7,802 nucleotides of DNA from Rhodococcus sp. (in: high G+C Gram-positive bacteria) (GTDB lineage Bacteria > Actinomycetota > Actinomycetes > Mycobacteriales > Mycobacteriaceae), in NCBI GenBank assembly GCA_012515885.1, contig JAAYXN010000349.1:1-7802 (forward strand), read 5' to 3'. The position numbers and the translations under genes are program-made. Below, piece after piece: positions 1 through 4,937 of this stretch. Within the stretch, counting starts at the first letter, position 1. The number at the start of each line of letters is the position of its first letter. The notes beneath the pieces were generated by a model. The model worked only from the letters and a program-made list of their open reading frames with translations. It made no database searches and was not told the origin of the DNA.

Positions 1-1
1 C

Positions 2-370
2 GGTGACCTCGCTGATCTCAGCGACTCGACGAGTCCGCATCCGGTAGCCGATTCTGACCCAGCTACAGATGCGGGGCGTAGCGGCGCAGCGATCATGCTG
101 GGCACTGATATTCCGCCCGTCCAGGTCACACACGAGTCCGGGACGGGCGTGGACTCGGTGTTCGCTTTCCGCATGCACCTGCCGATTGTTAACCCCGCGA
201 CGCTCACGCTCGGACGAGTGGAGGACAGCTTGGTTGTTGGTGCTGAAGGTGTCCGTCGACGCATACCGCTCGCTGCCGTACTTCGCCGCTGCATCGTCGC
301 GGGTGCAGAACTTGATGTCACAGACCTGGTGGTTCGGTTCGTTCCTGATCAACAGGTGTGGCCGCAGTGA
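2..370 (+). CDS. ArsA/GET3-family ATPase, C-terminal end (5' truncated by window)
   Basis: The frame is open from the window edge and ends at TGA 368-370, leaving 122 residues. The first ~30 residues are an Asp/Ser/Ala/Pro-rich linker. They are followed by a compact beta-rich domain of about 75 residues with the pattern FAFRMHLP, LGRVEDSLVVGAEGVRRRIPL, LRRCIVAGAEL and LVVRFVPD. This resembles the HSP20-like C-terminal domain of actinobacterial ArsA/GET3-type anion-transporting ATPases, such as the M. tuberculosis Rv2184c family. The P-loop ATPase part lies upstream of the window and cannot be checked, so family membership rests on the tail and on synteny with the genes that follow. Actinobacterial members have no well-established substrate; an arsenite-pump role should not be assumed. 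The stop overlaps the next start in a GTGA junction, which suggests co-translation. Confidence 0.72.
   Translation, partial: GDLADLSDSTSPHPVADSDPATDAGRSGAAIMLGTDIPPVQVTHESGTGVDSVFAFRMHLPIVNPATLTLGRVEDSLVVGAEGVRRRIPLAAVLRRCIVAGAELDVTDLVVRFVPDQQVWPQ
354..358 (+). promoter_or_regulatory. Ribosome binding site AGGTG, decides start at 367
   Basis: AGGTG lies 8 bases before GTG 367 and inside the end of the upstream gene. The competing in-frame GTG at 358 has no purine-rich site before it, so this favours the GTGA-coupled start at 367. Confidence 0.4.
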
Positions 371-771
371 ATGAAGAACACGCACGGCTACTCGCTGAAC
401 TCCGCGAACTTGCACACACGGCACTGGATCGCATTGAACCTGTCGTAGCAGCAATCGCAGACGAGACTTCCGCCGAGCACACCCCAGAGTTCGCTGGCTG
501 CCAGTGGTGCCCGGTGTGCGCCTTTGCTGCCCTCCTGCGTGGTGAGCGGCACGAACTGTTGGGTGAGCTATCCCAGCATGCACTCGCCATCGTGGCCATC
601 ATTCGGGAACTGCTCGGCGAACTCGGTGGGCAGATGCCCGCAGCCCCGCAAACACCACCCTCAGCGCCGCAGGGGCCAACCAGCGGCCAGTCGCGCGATA
701 CCGGAAGTGAGCGCTCGCGCTCGGCCGCCTTCGAGTCGATACCCATCACGATCAATCCCGGTCACGACTAG
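367..771 (+). CDS. Small actinobacterial protein with CxxCxxC motif (Rv2183c-like)
   Basis: This encodes 134 residues from GTG 367, which overlaps the upstream TGA in a GTGA junction. A start at GTG 358 would add three residues but has no ribosome site. Residues 1-40 look helical and are rich in Leu, Glu and Ala. The motif C45-QW-C48-PV-C51 follows and then a second amphipathic helix (about 52-87). The last ~45 residues are a Pro/Ser/Gln/Arg-rich disordered tail. There is no signal peptide or membrane segment, so it is probably cytosolic. The three cysteines spaced CxxCxxC suggest a metal site or a redox motif; which one cannot be told from sequence. The position between an ArsA-like ATPase and plsC matches M. 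tuberculosis Rv2183c, a conserved protein with no function known to me. It is probably co-transcribed with the ATPase gene. Confidence 0.7.
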   Translation: MNEEHARLLAELRELAHTALDRIEPVVAAIADETSAEHTPEFAGCQWCPVCAFAALLRGERHELLGELSQHALAIVAIIRELLGELGGQMPAAPQTPPSAPQGPTSGQSRDTGSERSRSAAFESIPITINPGHD

Positions 772-790
772 ATAGCGGCACGGCACAATC

Positions 791-1831
791 ATGGTTATGC
801 ACAGCGGCGGGCTTGAGTATGACGGGGCACGGCCGACGGTCACCATCGGGATCGATGTGGGCGGGACAAATATCCGCGCGGCCGTCGTTGACGGCGAAGG
901 TGTGATCGTGGACGCGGCATCCGCGCCCACTCCGCGATCCGCCGAATCTTTAGCCGCCGCCATCGTGGGCGTCGTGCACGAGTTGGCGGGGCCCGAATCG
1001 GTTCGAGAAGACGGAACCGTTGATTCCCTCGCCGGGAACTACTCGATCGGCGCTGTCGGTCTTGCCGTCGCGGGCTTCGTCAACCGTGAGCGCACCATCG
1101 TGCGCTACGCGCCGCATCTGCCGTGGCTCGACGCACCGGTCGCTCGGGACCTGTCCGCTGTCTTGGGTTTGCCGGTGGTCCTCGAACACGATGCCAACGC
1201 GGCGGCCGTCGCGGAATATCGATACGGCGCCGCCGCGGGTGGACGCAACGTGGTGGTGATTGCGTTGGGCACCGGGATCGGAGGCGCTTTCGTGCAAGAG
1301 GGCAACCTCTATCGCGGAAGTTTTGGTGTAGCCCCGGAATTGGGGCACATTCAGGTTGTTCCTGAGGGACGATCCTGCGCCTGCGGTAAACGTGGATGCT
1401 GGGAAAGATATTGCAGTGGAACAGCATTGGTCGACACCGCCATCGAGCATCTTGCAAAAAGTCCGCGCCAATTTACGACGCTCTCGCGCGAGGTTGCCAC
1501 CGACCCGGCCGGGCTCACCGGGCGTCGGGTAGCCGGTGCCGCTCAGGCGGGTGACGCGTTAGCTCTCGCGGTCATGGCAGATTTTTCGCAGTGGCTGGGG
1601 GTGGGGATATCGCTGGTTGCGGACGTTTTTGATCCCGATCTCATCGTGATTAGTGGTGGCGTTGCACAGTCAGCTCCGCTGTTCCTCGATGCCGCTCGAG
1701 AGCACTATCAACGGCTCGCCACCGGGGCGGGGTATCGGTCAATGCCAAGGATCCGCAGCACACAACTCGGCGAATCCGCGGGATTGATCGGCGCCGCAGA
1801 ACTGGCCCGAATCAGCCTTTCGTCGACCTAG
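791..1831 (+). CDS. glk: ROK-family glucokinase
   Basis: Predicted ATP-dependent glucokinase (glucose to glucose 6-phosphate, cytosol), 346 residues. The N-terminal phosphate-binding motif is GIDVGGTNIR (residues 20-29). The catalytic base is Asp134 in EHDANAAA. A second ATP motif, ALGTGIGG, is at 158-165. The ROK signature ExGH (E183, H186) is followed by the zinc site CACGKRGCWE with C196, C198 and C203. SGG at 288-290 and GESAGLIGAA at 328-337 complete the fold. The region APHLPWLDAPV (107-117) and the CSGTAL after the zinc site resemble C. glutamicum Glk, which as I recall also sits beside plsC. ATG 791 is used; ATG 797 is an alternative, and neither has a clear Shine-Dalgarno site. The gene starts 19 bases after the CxxCxxC gene, so it may be in the same transcript. 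It contains two rare TTA leucine codons (L54, L257). The sugar specificity is inferred; other ROK sugar kinases, such as ManNAc kinase, are less likely. Confidence 0.88.
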   Translation: MVMHSGGLEYDGARPTVTIGIDVGGTNIRAAVVDGEGVIVDAASAPTPRSAESLAAAIVGVVHELAGPESVREDGTVDSLAGNYSIGAVGLAVAGFVNRERTIVRYAPHLPWLDAPVARDLSAVLGLPVVLEHDANAAAVAEYRYGAAAGGRNVVVIALGTGIGGAFVQEGNLYRGSFGVAPELGHIQVVPEGRSCACGKRGCWERYCSGTALVDTAIEHLAKSPRQFTTLSREVATDPAGLTGRRVAGAAQAGDALALAVMADFSQWLGVGISLVADVFDPDLIVISGGVAQSAPLFLDAAREHYQRLATGAGYRSMPRIRSTQLGESAGLIGAAELARISLSST

Positions 1832-1897
1832 TTGAGAAGGCAAATACGCGTCTGTCGCGGCCTCTTATCCGCTGCTGAGAAGGCAGGGGGTGGTGAG

Positions 1898-1921
1898 TGT
1901 GGCCCCGTTCATCTGGCCACA
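1898..1921. promoter_or_regulatory. Inverted repeat TGTGGCC-N10-GGCCACA, possible operator
   Basis: Two perfect 7-base arms (1898-1904 and 1915-1921) are separated by 10 bases. The repeat ends one base before a -10-like TAAAGT, so it would cover the -35 region of a plsC promoter. It could bind a dimeric regulator or form a weak RNA hairpin after glk. There is no T run, so a terminator is less likely. Confidence 0.35.
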
Positions 1922-1922
1922 G

Positions 1923-1928
1923 TAAAGT
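1923..1928 (+). promoter_or_regulatory. Possible -10 element (TAAAGT) for plsC
   Basis: TAAAGT fits the actinobacterial TANNNT pattern and lies 49 bases before the plsC ATG, which leaves room for a short leader with the ribosome site at 1967-1971. No convincing -35 hexamer is present, so this is a weak call. Confidence 0.25.
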
Positions 1929-1966
1929 CAGATGTAACACTCGATCTGATTCAGCGGATGCCTGTC

Positions 1967-1971
1967 GGAGG
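1967..1971 (+). promoter_or_regulatory. Strong ribosome binding site GGAGG, sets plsC start
   Basis: GGAGG followed by GA lies 6 bases before ATG 1978. It fixes the start of plsC there rather than at the upstream in-frame GTG 1897. Confidence 0.75.
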
Positions 1972-1977
1972 GACGCC

Positions 1978-2805
1978 ATGTGGTACTGGCTTTTTAAGTA
2001 TGTGTTGCTCGGACCGCTGCTGCGAGTTGCAGGTCGTCCTACCGTTGTCGGCCTTGAGTACGTGCCAGCCGATGGCAGCGCGATTTTCGCGAGCAACCAC
2101 AAGGCGGTGCTCGATTCGTTCTTCCTCCCGCTCGTCGTGTCGCGTCGCATCACCTTCCTCGCCAAGAGCGAGTACTTCACTGGCAAGGGCCCGAAGGGTG
2201 CGTTTCAGCGCTGGTTCTTCACCACGGTCGGTCAGGTCCCCATTGACCGCACTGGTGCTGACGCCGCGCAGGATGCGTTGAACGCTGGCCTGAAGGTCCT
2301 CAAAGCAGGCAACCTCTTGGGCATCTACCCGGAAGGCACTCGTTCACCGGACGGACGCCTCTACAAGGGCAAAACTGGCCTCGCGCGCCTCGCTCTGGAA
2401 TCGGGAGCCCCGGTAATTCCCGTCGCGATGGTGGGCACCGAGAAGATGAACCCGATCGGTTCGCGCATGTGGCGTCCAGCCAAGATCGAGGTCCGTTTCG
2501 GCGAACCGATCGACTTTTCCCGCTTTGACGGCATGGGCGGCAACCGTTTCGTGGAACGTGCTGTCACCGACGAAGTGATGTACAAGCTCATGCAGCTATC
2601 TGGGCAGGAGTACGTCGACATCTACGCCGCTTCCCTCAAGAATGGCGTCGCCCAGGAGGGTCCGGCAGGAAAAATGAGCGGCTCCGCCGCGGGAACGGCA
2701 GGCGCTCACGCCGCGGGAACGGGCGCTCACGCCGCGGGAACGGGCGCTCACGCCGCGGGAACGGGCGCTGACGCCGCGCGAGTTCCTGATACGCGCGCTA
2801 GCTAG
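1978..2805 (+). CDS. plsC: 1-acyl-sn-glycerol-3-phosphate acyltransferase (PlsC family)
   Basis: 275 residues. Predicted to acylate lysophosphatidic acid at sn-2, making phosphatidic acid for phospholipids and phosphoinositide glycolipids at the inner face of the membrane. The start MWYWLFKYVLLGPLLR is a hydrophobic membrane-associating helix. Family motifs are in order: block I NHKAVLD (40-46, catalytic H41 and D46), block II VGQVPIDR (84-91), block III EGTRS (119-123) and block IV VIPVAMVG (146-153). The core ends near residue 222. A low-complexity tail follows, with three exact GAHAAGT heptads (242-262) flanked by two degenerate copies. That tail is not part of the family fold and is probably disordered. 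The gene is homologous to M. tuberculosis Rv2182c by content and position. It may have its own promoter and converges on the mannosyltransferase gene with overlapping stop codons. The acyl-chain preference and exact acceptor are unknown. Confidence 0.9.
   Translation: MWYWLFKYVLLGPLLRVAGRPTVVGLEYVPADGSAIFASNHKAVLDSFFLPLVVSRRITFLAKSEYFTGKGPKGAFQRWFFTTVGQVPIDRTGADAAQDALNAGLKVLKAGNLLGIYPEGTRSPDGRLYKGKTGLARLALESGAPVIPVAMVGTEKMNPIGSRMWRPAKIEVRFGEPIDFSRFDGMGGNRFVERAVTDEVMYKLMQLSGQEYVDIYAASLKNGVAQEGPAGKMSGSAAGTAGAHAAGTGAHAAGTGAHAAGTGADAARVPDTRAS
2680..2784 (+). repeat. 21-base tandem repeat inside the plsC 3' end
   Basis: Three identical 21-base units occupy 2701-2763, each encoding GAHAAGT. A degenerate unit precedes them (2680-2700, GSAAGTA) and another follows (2764-2784, GADAARV). 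The 21-base period keeps the frame, so gain or loss of units would only lengthen or shorten the protein tail. The units are very GC-rich and contain CCGCGG. The identical DNA of the three central units, including third positions, suggests recent slippage expansion. Confidence 0.93.
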
Positions 2806-2811
2806 CGCGCG
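2792..2811. terminator. Perfect 20-base palindrome spanning both convergent stop codons
   Basis: Positions 2792-2801 are the exact reverse complement of 2802-2811. The centre is CTAGCTAG, flanked by alternating CGCGCG. As RNA it gives an 8-base stem with an AGCU loop on either strand. plsC stops at TAG 2803-2805 and the opposing gene stops at TAG 2804-2802. It may act as a bidirectional transcription stop, but there is no T run on either side, so termination is an inference. Confidence 0.5.
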
Positions 2812-4169
2812 ACAAGCGCTTGTTCGTCAGCGCCGCGAAGGTTCATTCGGGGCGTGGCGACGATGATGGCAACCACCACGGCGGCAAGCGCCCACCACAC
2901 GTAGGACGCGGCAAAGAACTGGTCAAGAAGTGGCCAGTTCTTTCCGTTCCACCGGCCCTGTCCTAGACGCCAATGCGGGGCGAGCCACATCAGGAAGAGA
3001 CCGCTGACAACTACGGCGGCTGCCGCGATACTCGCGGCGCGCGCAACGCGGAAGCACTGATAGCTGAGGGCGGCCAACGTCACCATCAACGGCACCGCCC
3101 ACACCCAGTGATGCGACCACGAGACGGGCGAGGCGAGTAGCCCGAGGATCGCATTAAGACTCAGGGCCAGCGCTGGCTGATCCGCGCGTAGTGCCCGCCA
3201 CATGGCAAACGCGACAAGCGCCGCGGCGGCAATCGATAGCGCGAGCCACACCGATGAGCGCACCTCCTCGGCAACGCCGAGACGGGTCAACATTCCCGTG
3301 ACACTTTGATTCGCCGGATACCCGGGGTTACCGATCCGGTTGGAATCAGGAAGGACCGTCGTCCAGTACTTCACCGAGTCGGCGCTGGCGACGAGATACC
3401 CAATCGCGGTAGCGACGAGGAACCCGACCCCCGACATCACAGCTGCACGGAAGTCTTTACGCACTAGGAAGTAGAGGACGAAGACAGCGGGCGTGAGTTT
3501 GATTGCCGCGGCGATACCGATCAGGGTTCCGCGAGGCAGCCACGGGTTCTTCGCCAGCACATCGACCGTGACCAGCGCCATGAGAATCATGTTGATCTGG
3601 CCGTAGTTGAGTGTCGACTGCACCGGTTCAAATTCCACAGCGAACACCAGCGCGAGAACACCGAGCGTCCCCCACAACACAGTTGTGCGCGATTCGTAGC
3701 CCAGCGAGCGCAGCGTCACCACCACGGTTGCAGCCAACGCCCCGATCGAAATCGCCGTCACAATCACGATGGCGCTATTGAGCGACACATACGACAGGGG
3801 GCTAAACAGTGCCGCCGAGAGCGGGGGATACGTGAACGGAAGGTACGTGCCGATAGCGGTGGGCGGCATCGACCCATACAGGGTGATGCCGTCACGGAAC
3901 AGTGTCCCGCCAAGGCGATACACGTCGAGATCGATGCGGTACTTCACCCCAAAATCACGTAGACCTGGAAAACCGAAGAGGTGATTGAGGGCGCCCACAA
4001 TGACACCGGCAATCACCACGATCTGTGCGGTGAGGACCGCGAACTGGCGGCGCCGTGAGCGCGGCGCTGACGATGGGGGAGTTGCCGTGTCGGTGGCCTG
4101 TGCAGGAGCTAGCGCATCGGGGCCCAAACTCTCAGGCAAATTGGTGCGCGGCTTGGCAGCTGCTCGCAC
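2802..4169 (-). CDS. mptC: GT87-type polyprenyl-phosphate-mannose alpha-(1->2)-mannosyltransferase (MptC/Rv2181-like)
   Basis: 455 residues with about ten or more hydrophobic segments; a GT-C fold membrane enzyme. Homologues (M. tuberculosis Rv2181, corynebacterial MptC) add alpha-1,2-mannose branches to lipomannan and lipoarabinomannan outside the membrane, using polyprenyl-phosphate mannose. Visible features are a cytosolic Pro/Ala/Ser/Thr-rich tail (1-41), TM1 at about 43-62, the acidic loop motif RIDLDVYRLGG (78-88, candidate catalytic D80/D82), YPP (114-116), NYGQINMIL (188-196), IKLTPAVF (223-230), NPGYPANQSVTGML (281-294) and SPVSWSHHWVW (347-357). The start is GTG 4169 because GGAGGA lies 6 bases before it. 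In-frame starts at 4196 and 4244 have no ribosome site and would only lengthen the polar tail. It converges on plsC with overlapping stops and is divergent from the RNase AS gene. The family assignment is firm; the symbol and exact acceptor come from homologue memory and synteny. Confidence 0.83.
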   Translation of the reverse strand: MRAAAKPRTNLPESLGPDALAPAQATDTATPPSSAPRSRRRQFAVLTAQIVVIAGVIVGALNHLFGFPGLRDFGVKYRIDLDVYRLGGTLFRDGITLYGSMPPTAIGTYLPFTYPPLSAALFSPLSYVSLNSAIVIVTAISIGALAATVVVTLRSLGYESRTTVLWGTLGVLALVFAVEFEPVQSTLNYGQINMILMALVTVDVLAKNPWLPRGTLIGIAAAIKLTPAVFVLYFLVRKDFRAAVMSGVGFLVATAIGYLVASADSVKYWTTVLPDSNRIGNPGYPANQSVTGMLTRLGVAEEVRSSVWLALSIAAAALVAFAMWRALRADQPALALSLNAILGLLASPVSWSHHWVWAVPLMVTLAALSYQCFRVARAASIAAAAVVVSGLFLMWLAPHWRLGQGRWNGKNWPLLDQFFAASYVWWALAAVVVAIIVATPRMNLRGADEQALVAR

Positions 4170-4175
4170 AGGCGC

Positions 4176-4181
4176 TCCTCC
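4176..4181 (-). promoter_or_regulatory. Ribosome binding site GGAGGA, sets mannosyltransferase start
   Basis: On the minus strand GGAGGA is followed by 6 bases and then GTG 4169. It is the best ribosome site in this region and lies inside the reading frame of the longer possible starts. Confidence 0.65.
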
Positions 4182-4266
4182 TTCTCGGTGTGGCATCGGT
4201 TTATCAGGGTGACATTTACTCAGGGCGACAACGGGGGCAATCACGGCCAGGGTGCTGACCTGTGGG

Positions 4267-4291
4267 GGTGCGTCCGGCAGGACACGGCACC
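4267..4291. repeat. Bulged inverted repeat in the divergent intergenic region
   Basis: GGTGC-GTCC (4267-4275) pairs with GGAC (4280-4283) and, after a three-base bulge ACG, with GCACC (4287-4291), leaving a GGCA loop. It lies between the starts of the mannosyltransferase and RNase AS genes. It could be an operator or a leader hairpin of the minus-strand transcript. Confidence 0.3.
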
Positions 4292-4297
4292 TACATG

Positions 4298-4303
4298 ATT
4301 ATG
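4298..4303 (-). promoter_or_regulatory. Possible -10 element (CATAAT) for the mannosyltransferase
   Basis: On the minus strand CATAAT matches TATAAT at five of six positions. It would give a leader of about 120 bases that includes the bulged hairpin at 4267-4291. No -35 match is seen, so confidence is low. Confidence 0.22.
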
Positions 4304-4351
4304 GAGACATTGTGCGCTGGGGTGGGTACTGGCCTGAAATACACCTTCGGG

Positions 4352-4357
4352 CATAGT
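4352..4357 (+). promoter_or_regulatory. Probable -10 element (CATAGT) of a leaderless RNase AS transcript
   Basis: CATAGT matches TATAAT at four of six positions and is separated by 8 bases from GTG 4366. Transcription starting at that G would give an mRNA with no leader. No Shine-Dalgarno sequence precedes the start, in agreement with this. Confidence 0.42.
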
Positions 4358-4365
4358 TGGTCGAC

Positions 4366-4857
4366 GTGCGTTACTTCTACGACTGTGAGTTCATCGAGGA
4401 CGGTCACACGATCGATCTGGTCTCGATCGGCGTTGTCGCCGAAGATGGCCGTGAGTTTTACGCCGTCTCGACCGAATTCGATCCCGAGCGGGCAGGTCCC
4501 TGGGTGCGCCGCAATGTTCTGCCGAAACTTCCTTCACCAGCATCGCCAGCGTGGCGCAGTCGCCAACGCATTCGCGAAGACTTGCTGGCATTTTTAATCC
4601 CTCGCACCTCGATTACACCTGAACTGTGGGCATGGGTGGCTGCCTACGATCACGTGGCCCTGTGCCAATTGTGGGGCGCGATGACCGAACTTCCGCAGTC
4701 GATGCCGCGCTTTACCCGCGAACTCAAGCAGTACTGGGAGGAAGCAGGCAGCCCCGCATTGCCTGCGGCGCCGAGCGACGCCCACGATGCGTTGGCTGAC
4801 GCCCGCCATAACCTGGCGAAATTCGAGGCCATCGAAGCAGCTCGCCGTCTTCGCTGA
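4366..4857 (+). CDS. 3'-5' exoribonuclease, RNase AS family (Rv2179c-like)
   Basis: 163 residues. Homologous to M. tuberculosis Rv2179c (RNase AS), a DnaQ/DEDDh-fold exoribonuclease that trims adenylate-rich RNA 3' ends with divalent metals. The N-terminus MRYFYDCEFIEDGHTIDLVSIG gives the metal ligands D6 and E8. AYDHVALCQLWG supplies D95, and HDALADARH supplies H140 and D145, completing the DEDDh set. WVRRNVLPKLPSP (46-58) and ELWAWVAAYDH (86-96) are family-typical. GTG 4366 is chosen because family members begin at MRYFYD. The upstream in-frame TTG 4357 would add three residues and lies in the presumed -10 element. The gene is divergent from the mannosyltransferase and 80 bases upstream of aroG, in the same order as in M. 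tuberculosis. All catalytic residues are present, so it should be active. Confidence 0.9.
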   Translation: MRYFYDCEFIEDGHTIDLVSIGVVAEDGREFYAVSTEFDPERAGPWVRRNVLPKLPSPASPAWRSRQRIREDLLAFLIPRTSITPELWAWVAAYDHVALCQLWGAMTELPQSMPRFTRELKQYWEEAGSPALPAAPSDAHDALADARHNLAKFEAIEAARRLR

Positions 4858-4925
4858 CCCGCACTCTTTGGCTGCAGATTAGTGAGCGGGCGGTGACCGG
4901 CGTGCCGACTCGGTGCCTGACGACC

Positions 4926-4931
4926 TATTCT
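4926..4931 (+). promoter_or_regulatory. Probable -10 element (TATTCT) of a leaderless aroG transcript
   Basis: TATTCT fits TANNNT and ends exactly 6 bases before GTG 4938, the usual distance to a transcription start. With no ribosome site upstream, the aroG message probably starts at its own GTG. The -35 region has no clear hexamer. Confidence 0.5.
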
Positions 4932-4937
4932 GGATAG

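Noticed and set aside
318..755. Minus-strand open frame opposite the CxxCxxC gene
   Set aside because: The plus-strand frame has a coupled start and a coherent CxxCxxC protein. The minus frame is Ser/Arg/Ala-rich, low in complexity and crosses a gene boundary.
950..1471. Minus-strand open frame inside glk
   Set aside because: It is antisense to well-conserved ROK motifs, has no ribosome site and no recognisable domain.
950..1561. TTA leucine codons in glk (950-952 and 1559-1561) as a bldA-type switch
   Set aside because: RNase AS also has a TTA codon, and the gene set is not Streptomyces-like, so there is no sign that TTA is reserved for regulation here.
1833..1885. Direct repeat TGAGAAGGCA (1833-1842 and 1876-1885) after glk
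   Set aside because: Only two 10-base copies with different flanks and no third copy or link to a known element; probably chance.
1898..1921. TGTG...CACA as a GlxR/CRP-type site
   Set aside because: The GlxR/CRP pattern is TGTGA-N6-TCACA, 16 bases long. Here the arms are TGTGGCC and GGCCACA over 24 bases, so spacing and inner bases do not fit.
1897..1977. 27-codon N-terminal extension of plsC from GTG 1897
   Set aside because: GGAGG at 1967-1971 places the start at ATG 1978, and the extension (Arg/Ser/Cys-rich) does not resemble the family's hydrophobic N-terminus.
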